A stretch of 64,000 bases of DNA. It comes from Gordius sp. MW1. Lineage: Eukaryota; Nematomorpha; Gordioida; Gordea; Gordiidae. The position numbers were made by a program, and so were the translations under genes. The notes beneath the pieces were generated by a model. The model was given only the letters and a program-made list of their open reading frames with translations, was not told the DNA's origin and did no database searches. The stretch lies in the NCBI GenBank assembly GCA_964036665.1, contig OZ038532.1, forward strand, positions 6,138,001 to 6,202,000, in the 5' to 3' direction. Shown piece after piece: positions 1-11,791 of this stretch (positions are counted from its first letter, which is position 1; each line of letters starts with the position of its first letter).

Positions 1-350
1 TAATCGTAATAATTTTATCACCTTCTTCAAACTGAGTGGGTATAATGGCAATTATAATGATTTTAAATTACCAAAAAATTAACATCCTTCATTCTATCAT
101 TTTCAAATGCTTTGTGGCGTCTTTCATCCCAACTTTTCCCATAAAAATCACTATTGTTTGCCTTTTCACCCATTTTTTTTTAAAGCATTATATTTTTTTG
201 TAATTAAATACAAATCGAGTTACATAGAAACAAAGAGAACAAGATAACTAATATATCTAATAATTTCTATAATTAATAAAGTTAAAATTTAAAATAAGAA
301 TGGGAATTAAATAAGTAATGACACTAATTTTTAAACAAAAATTAACTCAT
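1..350. other. AT-rich flank, no feature seen
   Basis: I see no coding region, repeat boundary or RNA gene here. The last five bases, ctcat (346-350), are the left target-site duplication of the LTR element that follows. Confidence 0.5.
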
Positions 351-919
351 TGTCATGTCCCGCCAATGGGACATGATATATTTTAGAGGGCCATTATTAT
401 ATCCACTTAAAAGGAAACGAAATATTAATTTTAATTTCTAGTCCTATTTGTCTTTATATTCTAAGATCTACCGCGATTTAATTAGATACTAAATATTTGT
501 GTGACTACATCTTTATTTCCACTTTAAGAATTTATTAAGACCATTATCAAGGCAACGATTCAGATTACAATATGTTTTTTAAACACTGCTTTATAAAGCT
601 ACGATGATAGCGCACAATAAACAATAAGCGTATCAACAAGCGTACTGGTACAATAATGATCAGTGATATACATAAGAGGTAAACAATAATAATCGGGGGG
701 GGGGGAGGTAAATAATAACATGAACGTGCGGGGAAATTTAACGATTAAATTATATTCATGATGAAGGGGGGAAAATCTAGAAGCAAGAGTGACCTTGGAT
801 CTATTTTTAAAGAAGAAGGGTAATTAAATTAAACTATTAAAACTGCAATTTACCAAAACTGGAATAAAACGGTACGCGGGGGCCGGGGAAGAAAAATCCA
901 AATCTGGCCTTATGCCACA
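351..919 (-). repeat. LTR (3' LTR in element orientation)
   Basis: 569-bp repeat matching 1924-2493 almost base for base. Visible differences are cgtactgg versus cggactgg near 643, a 3-bp indel near 530, and lengths of the G runs near 697 and 765. The G runs (10 or more G) are conserved between both LTRs. Confidence 0.9.
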
Positions 920-1047
920 CCTTACCCTTTACCCAACATAAACTTGACCTTACAGAAACAAAATATCACTTAAACGACATATTTACTTTGATCATTTCAA
1001 TCAGGCCACCAATTAAATTTATCACCAATGCTACTTTATAAAAACAC

Positions 1048-1158
1048 TGAGGATAACTCATAGAGTTCAGAGCCTCAAAACATACGAGGATAACTCCTAG
1101 AGTTCAGAGCCTCAAAATTCAACATGAGGATAACTCATAGAGCTCAGAGCCTCAAAAA
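1048..1158. repeat. Three-copy tandem repeat inside the LTR element
   Basis: Three imperfect copies of a unit of about 40 bp, each with gaggataactc, agttcagagcctc and an A run. Each copy can fold (gagg with cctc; aactc with gagtt). It lies in the internal region of the LTR element, near its polypurine side. Function unknown. Confidence 0.7.
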
Positions 1159-1923
1159 TATCCGTAGCTTTAACTTTAAAACAAATTACTGGCCTTTTCT
1201 CGTAACCAAAAATTAATATAAACCATATTAAGAGTTCCAACAAAATTGACATTCAAAAATTTAACATAACCCTTATTACAAGTTTCCATCAAAATTAGAC
1301 CTTTTCCTCGCCATACTCTACTAAAAAAAACTGCTTTTCCCTCGACAAAAAAATCGCCCAAAATTGTTCAAATAAAAGGGGAGGGGGGGGGGTTTGGTAT
1401 AATATCGATTATTAACAATATAATCATCAAATTTACGTAACATAATAAGAATTTTGGCTTCTTTTAGATTATTTGTTTCCAGTGTTCATATTAGAATTTT
1501 CAGAATTCCTCCATTGACTTTCATCTGTGAAATATTGACGTATATCTCTTGAACCACTTCATGGATAAGAAGTATATGTTGGTTTACCCATTTTTCGGAA
1601 TTTTTTAATATAGAATTACTGGTTCTAGGAATTTCCCCTATATTTTGTTTGCGGTTCAAAATTTGGTTGCCCATTGTTCGAATGAATTGAGAAACGATTC
1701 CAAAGAATTAATTAGATATTTTAGTTCACCAAGGTTTGTTATGTCCAGAGACAACTTCTATTTTTCTTTCGTTCATAGAATTTCTTTTGTTTCGTCCATA
1801 ATGTTTTAAGAATTTTCATATATTCATTGAATATTTGCTACGAATTTTAATTTATTTTCGGAATATTGAAGAGTCTGACACCAATTGTCAAGTCTGACAC
1901 CAATTGTCAAGTCTGACACCAAT

Positions 1924-2493
1924 TGTCATGTCCCGCCAATGGGACATGATATATTTTAGAGGGCCATTATTATATCCACTTAAAAGGAAACGAAATATTA
2001 ATTTTAATTTCTAGTCCTATTTGTCTTTATATTCTAAGATCTACCGCGATTTAATTAGATACTAAATATTTGTGTGACTACATCTTTATTTCCACTTTAA
2101 ATTTATTAAGACCATTATCAAGGCAACGATTCAGATTACAATATGTTTTTTAAACACTGCTTTATAAAGCTACGATGATAGCGCACAATAAACAATAAGC
2201 GTATCAACAAGCGGACTGGTACAATAATGATCAGTGATATACATAAGAGGTAAACAATAATAATCGGGGGGGGGGGGGAGGTAAATAATAACATGAACGT
2301 GCGGGGAAATTTAACGATTAAATTATATTCATGATGAAGGGGGGGAAAATCTAGAAGCAAGAGTGACCTTGGATCTATTTTTAAAGAAGAAGGGTAATTA
2401 AATTAAACTATTAAAACTGCAATATACCAAAACTGGAATAAAACGGTACGCGGGGGCCGGGGAAGAAAAATCCAAATCTGGCCTTATGCCACA
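1924..2493 (-). repeat. LTR (5' LTR in element orientation)
   Basis: 570-bp partner of 351-919. Directly left of it, the 19-bp unit tctgacaccaattgtcaag is repeated two and a half times (1874-1923). The primer-site-like sequence is therefore multiplied at the LTR junction. Confidence 0.9.
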
Positions 2494-2498
2494 CTCAT

Positions 2499-3630
2499 CT
2501 GATATTTAATTTGTGCGTAGCAATTTCTAGAAGAAAATCATCAGAAATAAATTAATAAAATATGATTTTTCAAAGAAACACCCCTCCTGCCATGTTAAAA
2601 ATACATCAATCACAATTTATTTTAAGATAATTTTATATCATTTTTTTCAATGACTTAAAATTTTTTTAAAGAAAAACGTAATTTAAAAAAAATAACAAAT
2701 TGTATATTTAACAATATTTAACACAAATATAAATTAAAACCGCTATGTTCTTTCATTAATTAATTAAAATTACCTATTATCAAAGTAATGTGTAAACTGA
2801 AGCAATTGTTTATTTGATTGAAAGTATTAAAGTCTAGGGGAAACGACACGCAAGGGGAAAAACAATATTATTTTGTAAAAAGAGTTACTTACTTCTTTTT
2901 TAGAATTGCGCGAAAAATTTGAGAATTTCTAAAACAGCCAACAATTTTAATCATTTTAAATTCACGGAAATTATAAAATTAAGAAAAAATAGTGAGCATA
3001 TTCCTAAGGAAAGGGTATAATTTAAATTATGACATCTGGGGTTATAAAAAATGTAAAACTAATCGTGCTTGTTGTTTTACGACGTATAATCTAGGATGAG
3101 ACAGCAACACAGTGATCGGTAGAAATAGATGGATGGAAGGAAAAGTGCTTTTATAGCTTCTTATTCTTAAAAATTAATTTTATATTTCTTTATTTTTATC
3201 ACATAATAATTATTAAGGCGGATGAACTTAAAAGAATTTGGCTAGATAATTTTCTTGTTGGTTTTAAGGGTGGCAAGGGTGACCCATGCCATATTTCAAA
3301 AAATTATTAAAGTTAATAGGTATAGTGTGAAAATATGAATTTTTCAATAACTTACCAAAAATATCTTATAGTATTTGTCCAAATTTTGAATTTGCCTTAG
3401 ACTTGAGTTTAGGTGATATATTTCCTTTCTTTAGAGTTTAGACTATGGTTATATTCAGCCGGTAAAATTATAGATGAAATAAATTTTATTATTTTTGCCG
3501 CGAATCAAGCTTCCTACTAATCATAGGACCATTTAAATTGCTTGTTATAATAATTAATACTTGAGCATTTTGACATTTTAGCCTTTACTTGTAACAAAAC
3601 AATATATTAATTTTGTATGCATTTAGTTAG
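2499..3630. other. AT-rich interval, nothing recognised
   Basis: Long A/T-rich stretch with frequent stops in all frames. No repeat ends, splice-consistent exons or RNA genes seen. Confidence 0.4.
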
Positions 3631-3635
3631 TAACC

Positions 3636-5175
3636 ATCTAAAAATATGATTTGCCCTCGGAATTCGAACCCACATCAGTTAGAGGCATAGGCTTTTGTAG
3701 GGGGGGGGGCACAGGGACCCATATCAGTAGAGGCATAGGTCCTTCTAGAAGAGGGCATAGGGTAATTATCAATGTTAACTTAATATAATATACCAATTCA
3801 AAAACGAAAAAAATAAATTGCATAGCAATTAAAAATTTCGATTCACAATTTCTTCTTTAATATAATAAAATAATTAATTGAAGGATGGATAATTATTAAA
3901 AATATGCTTCTATGATCGACCACGTGATAATAATAATTGCCCTCCTGTTTTTCGATTACAATTAAAATGGTTAAAATATTATCGTTAAGTTACATCAAAG
4001 ACTTTAAAGCAGTATAAAAAGTTTATATATACATGTAATTTTTTTGATTAAAATTTTGACAAAATGCGAATTTTAATTTTTCTAAACAAAATTAATTGCT
4101 TTTTTTGAATTTACTTTTGCCTTATGGAAAAATATACATATGATTTAAATTTTGATTTAATATCATTATTATTTTAAAAAATAATTAGAAAGATACTTAA
4201 AACAATTTGGCCAATGGTCATTTTTTTCATTGGTCAGTAGCCTGGACACGGTCAAAAAGGATATAAATACATAAGAGACGATTAAAAAACGAAAAAAAAT
4301 TTCAAATCACAATTTGGGCAATGGTCATTTTTTTCCATTGGTCAGTAACAATAGACGGTCTATAAATACATACGAGTCAAAAAAAACGAAAAAAAAATTT
4401 TGATTCACACTTTGGCCAATGGTGATTTTTTCCATTGGTCAGCAGCCAACGGACGGCCAAAAAGTCACATTATCAATGGTATTAACAAAAACAATATATT
4501 AATTTGAAAAAAAGCGAAAAAAAGAATTTTTATTCACACTTTGGCCGATGATAATTTTTTTCAATGGTCAGCAGCCACCGGACGGTCAAAAAGTCATATA
4601 ATCAATGGTATTAACAAAAACAATATATTAATTTGAAAAAAAACGAAAAAAAATTTCGAATCACAATTTGGCCAATGGTCATTTTTTCATTGGTCAGTAG
4701 CCAGCGGACGACCAAAAAGCCATATTATCAAAGGTATTAACAAGAACAATATATTATTTAATTTAAAAAATAAATAAAAATTTTGCCCTCTCCGGGATTC
4801 GAACCCGCATCAGTAGAGGCATAAGCCTTTGTAGGGGCACAGGGACCCGTATCAGTATAGGCATAGGCCCTTGTAGGAGAGGCCATGGGGTAATTATCAA
4901 TGTTAACCAATTCAAAACGAAAAAAAAATTTCGATTCACATTTTGGCCATTGGTCATTTTTTCATTGGTCAGTAGCCAGCGGACGGTCAAAAATTCATAT
5001 TATCAATGGTATTAACAAGAACAATATATTAATTTAATTAAAAAAAAATTAAAAAAAAATTCGCCCTCTCCCTGGCTTGAACCCGACACCTCTAGGTCAC
5101 AAAGCTGGCGCCAATAACTTGGTGGACGACGGACGGACAACCAAAAACGAGCCCATAAATTGCATAGCAATTAAT
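3636..5175 (+). repeat. Degraded tandem-repeat element with tRNA-like segments
   Basis: The stretch carries six copies of a unit of roughly 100-130 bp, centred on ggccaatggtca-T run-ccattggtcag (about 4207, 4313, 4413, 4542, 4670 and 4945). Each copy can form a CCAATGG/CCATTGG hairpin. It ends with gagcccataaattgcatagcaatta (5150-5174, split here: gagcccataaatt then gcatagcaatta), the terminus shared by all elements of this family in the window. Left of and between the units are tRNA-like blocks with T-loop/B-box signatures on the minus strand (near 3655, 4790 and 5070). Confidence 0.7.
5069..5135 (-). repeat. tRNA-like segment (SINE-like)
   Basis: Read on the minus strand this shows, in order, CCAAGTTATTGG (a D-arm-like CCAA/TTGG stem), CCAG...CTGG-type anticodon arm sequence, then GGGTTCAAGCC, which fits the RNA polymerase III B box. 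A near copy lies at 14128-14196 (-). The acceptor 5' half does not pair with the 3' half, so this is a tRNA-derived repeat and not a working tRNA gene. Confidence 0.45.
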
Positions 5176-5224
5176 AAAAACGAGTGTTAAAATTGGAAAA
5201 ATATAAGAGCGGGTATAAAACAAA

Positions 5225-5640
5225 ATAAAAAAATTATAATTCAAAAGGGTCACATATGTCATTTATTAAAAGTAACCAGCTGTCGGCCAGGGATTTAAAC
5301 TTGTACTTTGCTATAAAAATACCAATTTTTTGCTTAAGTAAAAAACTTGAGAAATATTTAGAGGGCGGGCAGCGACGGCTGATTTCTTTGAAAAGCTTAA
5401 TGGCTGCCGGACCAAATGCAGAGCACCGGGCAACGATAGGGGCAAAGATATTAGAGGGTAGGAGGGCCTGGTATTTTTTGCGGTGTGGAGCGAGGGTCAG
5501 AGCGTTGTAGTTCTGGTTAGTGGGGGCGAAAATGTATATGCAGGTGAAATCCCATTTAAGGGGTTGACCATTTGGCTAAGGGATCAGGGTAGAGGTGACT
5601 GCTGGTCGCATCCTTCCTTCCAGCGATAGGTCTGACGGCT
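5225..5640 (-). pseudogene. C-terminal fragment of an RLE-type LINE
   Basis: Minus-strand translation contains LKWDFTCIYIFAPTN, then KY and FGPAAIKLF, then LKQKIGIFIAKY. The same order appears in the larger LINE at 41780-44552 (LAWDYKCTDVFAPSN, KY, FGPLALQLF, IRQKIGITICRY). This is the PD-(D/E)XK endonuclease-like tail of a reverse-transcriptase protein. The upstream PD part is in a different frame and the rest of the element is missing, so it is a dead fragment. Confidence 0.75.
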
Positions 5641-5683
5641 CTAGAACGGACAGGAAAAATGGCATTTTTAAGAGTGGCTTAGA

Positions 5684-5954
5684 TAAGGGCCCGTCTTAAT
5701 ATATGATTCAACTTCATGGCGCCAAATTTTTGTTTGTCTAAATTTGCTATATACATGTCGTGGAATCAACAATTTTAGTTTAGTTACCATATGAATATGC
5801 ATTAATAAGCGTAATTAAAGGATAAATATTTGTTTTATGAGCAAAACCACAAAAATAGAACAAAAATGACGTGACGCTCGTGTTAAGAAGCATGTTTTAA
5901 CATGCATTCGCTTTTTGAATCTAGATTCAAAATCGCGTATTAAGACGCACCCTA
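5684..5954. mobile_element. MITE with imperfect terminal inverted repeats
   Basis: The left end reads aagggcccgtcttaata and the right end tattaagacgcacccta. They are complementary over about 17 bp with two or three mismatches. The interior is AT-rich and non-coding. No clear target duplication was found, so the superfamily is unknown. Confidence 0.5.
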
Positions 5955-6218
5955 AGGCTATTCACCTTTTCGTGCCTTATGTATGTATTTAAATTTATTG
6001 TAAAGGCAGTGTAGGGGGTGCCTTGCATTAATGTCTATCTTCTGCAAGCAGTTGCGGCAGGAATATTTTAAGGTTAAAAATGAGGGATAGTAAATATTTT
6101 AATTTATATCATTTTTTAATTTAATTGCTAAATAGTTATTTGTAATAATTATATTCCGCAACGTTTATTACCTTAAAACACGTGCCTTTTTTCATTTACA
6201 GCCATTTGGGTGTAAATG

Positions 6219-6420
6219 GTAGTGTTGTAAAAACGGCTGGGTTTTTTTGGTCGGCCTTTGGTTCAACTAAACTAACGTTCGACTATGGTCTCTTTTACAA
6301 ATTTCGACCAAGCCTAGTGGTCGACTAAGTAAAATAGACCCAAAAATCTTTGGTCTGTTTATGTTTAGTCGACTAAAACCAAAGGTGGACTAATCCAAAC
6401 CCATCCGTTTTTACAACACA
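6219..6420. mobile_element. hAT-type MITE, AGTGTTGTAAAA family
   Basis: About 202 bp with ends gtagtgttgtaaaaacgg and ccgtttttacaacaca. Flanks are identical: tgtaaatg at 6211-6218 and 6421-6428, an 8-bp duplication typical of hAT elements. The interior has ggtcgac/gtcgac motifs shared with the copies at 10921, 56378 and 57617. No coding capacity. Confidence 0.85.
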
Positions 6421-6533
6421 TGTAAATGACAGTGATTTAAAAGCTAAAGCAAGCTCAGCGAATGTTAAGTTTGTTTTAAATAGAATATAGATTTACAAAA
6501 TTGTTTTTAAAGGGCTTTTAGCTAGCGGGTGGG

Positions 6534-6640
6534 GAGAGCTAGAGACTTGCACTGGCGGCCTAAAGACCGGCCCGGCTCGACCCGGGTTGAATATTAGAGG
6601 CTTTAAAATCCTGGCGCCCGTCATAAGTGATAAACCTAGT
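6534..6640. repeat. GC-rich hAT-terminus relic
   Basis: Begins tagagacttgcactgg and continues with a cccggctcgacccggg block in an otherwise AT-rich region. The tagagNcctgca start followed by repeated gcccgacccgag-like words is the signature of the hAT ends better preserved at 59831-60570. Confidence 0.45.
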
Positions 6641-7432
6641 CTTTCATTCTGTTAAAAACAACATATCACATTCTAAAATTTATTTAAAAAAGTTTATAAT
6701 TTTGCTAAACATTCATTAATACTTCAGCTATTTTTTATCTACCACCAATTTGTGTTAAATGGATAAAAAAAAATAAACCTATTTCTTATAGCTGAATCTA
6801 AAAGGGATTTTACACGGTTTAGGCTGGTAAATATCTAAGCCAGGCTATTTATGCGCTGGAGCCCTTTAATGCTTGAAACATTCATGAATGTTTATAGCGA
6901 AATAAAAAGTGTACTTAAGAACTCGACTTTTATTTTAAAATATACTTTGTCACTTTTATAAAGGTTTTTAAATAGTTGAATAATTTTGCAATTAAGAAGT
7001 CACATTATTCAATAATATTTTTTACTTAAAATAAAAATATGTTTTAGGATTATTTTTAGGTTTTTATAATTATATTTTAACAGAGCGTATGCCATTATTC
7101 TAATTATTAAATTTTTAAATACGGTTAATATGTATTTTTTATATTTATGTTTTACTTAAACCGCCGGGCAACCTTTTGTACACCAAAGTTAGAGTTTTTT
7201 GAATTTTTTGACAAATATTGACTATATAATTATTATTTACAAAAGATAACGTGAGTGAAATGTTAGCAATCATGTATTGATTTAAATTCTTGAATTTTTA
7301 TATTATATTAATTTTGTAGATTACGATATGAATAGAATCTTATCTGTAATTTTTTTAGAAATCAACCAACTGCATGTGGTTGTAAAAATTAGTTTTAGCA
7401 AAGTATTTTAAGGAAGCTTCCAATTTTAAATA
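6641..7432. other. AT-rich interval, nothing recognised
   Basis: No coding exon or repeat boundary supported. A short GC-rich patch at about 6825-6870 may be another hAT-end fragment. Confidence 0.35.
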
Positions 7433-7440
7433 GAAAGTAG

Positions 7441-7779
7441 CATGGGCGTAGCCAGGTTTTGAATTAGGACGGGGGGGGGGGAGCAGATTAAAAAAAAAAT
7501 TTCCCTGAGAACAAAAAAAAGGTCTCGACGTCCAAAAAATTTTCTGTGAGCAAAAAAAAGCAACTACCCTAAATTAAGCAGTGTGGGTAGCCAGACTTCC
7601 TGCCCCCCTGGCAAATTAGGGGGGGGGGGCAGGGGGTCCGGCTGCCGCCCTCTGGCTAATTAGGGGGGGCAAAAGATATTTTTTTTTAATCTCTAAGGGT
7701 TTTTGTATTGAAATTTTTTTTTAATTAGGGGGGGGGCAGCCGCTTCCCCCCCTGCCTCCTTCCCCTGGCTACGCCCATG
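7441..7779. mobile_element. hAT-type MITE, CATGGGCGTAGCC family
   Basis: 339 bp. Terminal inverted repeats are catgggcgtagccagg (left) and cctggctacgcccatg (right). The 8-bp duplication gaaagtag stands at 7433-7440 and 7780-7787. The interior has several runs of 7 to 9 G or C next to the repeats. Non-coding. Confidence 0.92.
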
Positions 7780-7787
7780 GAAAGTAG

Positions 7788-9190
7788 TCTCTAATTTTTC
7801 TAATTATGATGAGAAAATATATGTCCTTAAAGCTAAAACTATGCTCATTGTGGCATTTAACTAGTGAATATTTATTTTGGCACTACCAAGATTTCAGTCA
7901 TAAAGCGTTTAAAATTGGTTGTATAATTATTGTCTTTTTAAAGGCCCGACAAAATTATAAAATTATTTTAAAAAATTCCATGAAGTGTTATTTGTCATGA
8001 ATTATATGTTAGAAACTTTTTTACGCCATAACAATTCATATATTAATCCCAGAGAGTGAAAAAACACAATTTCTAATTAAAAATATGCCCGGGGATATAC
8101 AAGTCCCATAAACGGGTCTATAATACCCCTTGTAGTTTTTTATATTTCTATTCATAAAAATTTCAGTTAACATGAAAACAACTCCAAAATACCAAAAATG
8201 TGACTTGCATTGCAATTATTGTATAAATTGTTTTTTAGTATTAATAAAAATTGTGCATATAAAAAAACCTAATGTTTTATTTATTTATTTATTTATTTAT
8301 TTTTAGCATTTTCACTTTTGGAGTATTATTTTTAGAAAGAAATAGCAGAAGTTTGTTTGGCTATCTATACACCTCTAATTAATTTTTTATTTCTTTGCTT
8401 ATTCATTCAACTTTTCATGGGGGAAGGCAGAATTTAAATGGGGGGGGGGGTGGTAATGAATTAATATGAGTGGGTGGAATGCTTATTTAAAAATTTAATC
8501 ACACATTAATTAAATAAACAATAAGAACGTTTAGATTTAAAGGTGGGGGGGGGGCCCTAAACCCATGTTTGTTTTCAAAATAATGCCCAAGATTCGTTTA
8601 GCGTTAGTCACACTTTTTTTTGAATTTATTTTTGAATAAAAAGTTAATTATAGCTCCAGTCTCATAGCTTCAAGGTTAAAATATTTCTTTGGGAGCTGTT
8701 ATGACAGAGTTATTTACAACAAACCCTCTCATTCCTAGTAATTTATTATATGAAAAATTGAACTTTATCACCTAGTTTGGGTTTTAAAAAAATGATTGTT
8801 AAAAATTTTTAACAAAAAAGATAAATTAAAAAAGGAGCTTTTAGCCGCGAAAAACGTTATCTTCTCTCTACTTTTTTCCTGTAATTTTTTTTTTTAATTT
8901 TGTTATGCCTTAAATTTGACTGGATACAAGTCAATAACACGAAAATTATTCGAGAAGATATGTATATTATATAGTCCCGAAACACCTATAGCCCCGGTGT
9001 CCCTTATTAGATAAAAAAAAAATTATGATTTCATGTGTCACGAATATAATTATTATTGGTTTGCGGCATTGTTTAGTTAAACAAAATAAAATATTATTCA
9101 TATAATATGTATATTCCCTTCCAATTATTTTTGGCAACCTAAAACTATTTGGAGCATGTGTAGAGAACTGCAACGGCCCTGTTTAGGTAT
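7788..9190. other. AT-rich interval with a TTTA microsatellite
   Basis: No gene supported. Contains a (TTTA)n run at 8276-8305 and isolated G runs at about 8443 and 8545. Confidence 0.4.
8276..8305. repeat. (TTTA)n microsatellite
   Basis: About seven tandem copies of a 4-bp TTTA unit. Confidence 0.9.
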
Positions 9191-9205
9191 ATAACACTTT
9201 AAAAA

Positions 9206-9300
9206 CCCGGCCGGCCCGGACCAATCAAAATGATAGATTTTGGGCCCGCCCTGGTCCTTCAATTTTTAATAACGCCTGAGCCCAGCCCGGGCCCGTATAA
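9206..9300. repeat. GC-rich hAT-subterminal relic
   Basis: cccggccggcccgg and gcccagcccgggcccg blocks stand out from the AT-rich surroundings and resemble the subterminal repeats of hAT elements elsewhere in the window. No ends remain. Confidence 0.35.
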
Positions 9301-10029
9301 AATTTTTATTTTGAATTATAATCTCTTTACCGAAACGTTAAACAATATATTCAAATGATTTATTTATAATATTCATGTAGAATAAAAAATAATAATATTG
9401 GGTCTCAGACGAGTCCTTATTTCTCTTAAGGGGCGATTTACATGTGAAAAAATGTAATAATGGCTTTTGTAGTCGGGTTAAATAAAACCATAAATGCTAA
9501 AAGAAATATTTAAAAAAGCCTTCTTTATACTTAGCTTTTTTCTTTTACACTATTTTGAATCTTATAGTTTATTAATCCTGAATGGGAAATACAAATAAGT
9601 GATATTTAAAGGTAACTCGAAGAAGAAAACTTCTAAATTACCTTTTTTTCTAATGAGCATATATAGAAGATCTTACATAAACTTGTAAACAAAGCTATCT
9701 AAATATTAAATTAATTTACTATAATGCCGCTACACGGTATAAATGGAGTGGATTGCGCATAGGTGTAGCCCCTCCCCCCACCTCCAAATTAAACTACAAA
9801 AGCATTTTTTTACCCGAATACCCACTCTAATTCCAATCCTCAATACGCCCATGAAATCATGTGTACATGCAATCTCTAATTAACACTTATAATGTTCATT
9901 GAAATGTTGATTAATAAATGAACTAAGAGAAAAATATATTTTTCCCCTGTTAAAACATCAAATAATTAAAAACACACTTTTGATTTGATTGTACTTTTAA
10001 AAATACATAAAAAATCTTTTGTCTTACGT
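9301..10029. other. AT-rich interval, nothing recognised
   Basis: No feature supported. Confidence 0.35.
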
Positions 10030-10102
10030 ATTGAGGCCCGACCCGAGCCGGCAAGGTTATATTAAGGCTCGGCCAGGCCCTGCCCGTTAATTTATGCCGG
10101 GG
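10030..10102. repeat. GC-rich hAT-subterminal relic
   Basis: aggcccgacccgagccgg and ggcccgttaatt words match hAT subterminal sequence, without preserved ends. Confidence 0.35.
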
Positions 10103-10912
10103 TTTTAGTTTATATTACTTTTTTTCTACATTTATATTAGAGTTGTAGTTTATAGGGGAGGAATTTATAACCCTTTCCCCTGTAAAAAAGAGGTTCAAAA
10201 ATTGTATAGCAAATAATACTGCTTTTATACGAAGTATAGAGAGACCAATTTGGAAACGTAACATAAAATAAACAGCCTAGTACACATTTACATTTTAAAA
10301 TTTTATTGGATCGTTCTCCTTATTTGCATACATAAAATCAAAAATAACATTTTACAGATTTGAACAGATAAATTAATGAATATTATCTCAAACAAATTTT
10401 GAAAAAATTTAATGTAGTTTTATTACAAAACCACCTATTATGTTCAAAACGTTTACGCCATCTATGTACAACTTTAATTTACATAAAAAACAATGTATAC
10501 AGGGATCTTTTAGAGGGGAGGGGGTTGGGAGGAATATTGGGCATCCTTGGATTGTAAAATATATCCTACCCTAGAATTTAAAAAATAAATCTGAATATTT
10601 CACAATATATTGCAAATTTTAGTTATATCACTATTAAAAAACCCCTCCGAACAGAATATTTTAAAAATCTAATATAACCTAGTTTTGTCATCAAATTTTA
10701 GATGGTACTAAAATTATTAAATCCAATCTTAAGTCCTTGGCCTAAAGATAATCCTTAAAATATTAAATTGGTTGTATCAATATCAAGTCTACTCACTCTT
10801 ATTTGGTCAACGAAATTACATGTTTAAGGTTATTATTTACTGTCAATCCTTTGTAATGTAATTCGTGGTAAAGTGGTGGGGGGTTGGATTGATAAAATGA
10901 GTAGAGGGAAAT
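10103..10912. other. AT-rich interval, nothing recognised
   Basis: No coding or repeat structure supported. Confidence 0.35.
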
Positions 10913-10920
10913 GGTAATCG

Positions 10921-11119
10921 TAGTGTTGTGAAAACGGCTGTTTGGTCGACCTTTCGTTTTAGCCGATTGAACCTAAACAGACCAAAAAATTTTTCACCTA
11001 TTTTTCTTAGTCGATCACTAAGGCTTAGTCCAAATTAAAAAAACAGACCAGGTTTCGACCGTTAGGCTTAATTAAACCAAAGGTCGACCAAACTAAACCC
11101 AGCCGCTTTAACAGCACTA
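10921..11119. mobile_element. hAT-type MITE, AGTGTTGTAAAA family
   Basis: 199 bp with ends tagtgttgtgaaaacggc and gccgctttaacagcacta. The flanking octamers ggtaatcg (10913-10920) and gttaattg (11120-11127) match at six of eight positions, fitting an old 8-bp duplication. The interior is like 6219-6420. Confidence 0.75.
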
Positions 11120-11422
11120 GTTAATTGAGATTTAGGACCAATATAGCCCATCTTAAAAAATGTGGAGGTGAAGTCACATAAAAAATAAAAATGAAGTTAA
11201 GATAGCGAATAAATAAGAAGATGACAAAAACGTTAATGAATAACCAATAAAAATTAAACATCAGGATATAGCGCGAAGGAAGATGATGGGCTATATTAGC
11301 CCAAAGTATCGAGTGCCATTTCCCTCTAATCATTTCATCAACCGCTTTTATACAGCGAATTATACATGTTTTATATTTCATATTTTAATCGACTCTCTTC
11401 GGATATATTTGCAACCATAGAG

Positions 11423-11783
11423 TAAGACCATAAAAACACCCGGCCCTGCCTGCCCCCGAACTGTGTGGGCTGGGCATCTTTCAGAAATTCAAATTCCTGG
11501 CGGGCTCGGACGGCCACCCACACTTTTTATATAATATATTATTTTGTTTTTGTGTTAATTTTGTCCATTTTTTGTTTTATTATGTAAAATTTATTTATCT
11601 ATTGGAGTCCCTATCCAAAAAATCAAGAATTAAATTTAAATTTTTTGAAAAATACAAATAAAACCATTCCGGGAAGTTATTGCAGATCCAATGATTCGGG
11701 CATTGCACGGACGGACACTTATAACGTTTCAGGCGGGTCCGGGCGGGAATTGAGTTATACGGACAAGACAAATCTGACCGCTG
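11423..11783. mobile_element. Probable non-autonomous hAT, CAGAGGTCAGATTTG family
   Basis: GC-rich subterminal blocks (cacccggccctgcc left, gcgggtccgggcggg right) frame an AT-rich middle. The right end caaatctgaccgctg matches the ends at 18303, 45169 and 51564. Candidate duplications ccatagag (11415-11422) and tcatagat (11784-11791) match at six of eight positions. The left end is degraded. Confidence 0.55.
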
Positions 11784-11791
11784 TCATAGAT

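Larger units (their letters stand above)
351..2493 (-). mobile_element. Short LTR retrotransposon (TRIM/LARD-like), minus orientation
   Basis: Two direct repeats of 569 and 570 bp (351-919 and 1924-2493) begin TGTCATG and end GCCACA, the TG...CA ends of LTRs. The element is flanked on both sides by ctcat (346-350 and 2494-2498), a 5-bp target duplication made by an integrase. Read on the minus strand, the base block next to the 1924 LTR gives TTGGTGTCAGAC (tRNA-primer-site-like). The block next to the 351-919 LTR is purine-rich, GGGTAAAGGGTAAGG (polypurine-tract-like). Both fit minus orientation. The internal region is only about 1 kb and holds no reverse transcriptase or integrase; a 62-residue reading frame at 1486-1674 (-) could be a gag-like remnant but is not recognised. 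The element must have moved in trans. The LTRs differ by a handful of substitutions and small indels, so insertion is recent. Confidence 0.9.

Noticed and set aside
3650-3700. tRNA gene
   Set aside because: Only a T-loop-like block is present; no paired acceptor stem or full cloverleaf.
5256-5510. 84-codon plus-strand frame
   Set aside because: It is the shadow of the RLE-LINE tail on the minus strand, which shows family-specific motifs.
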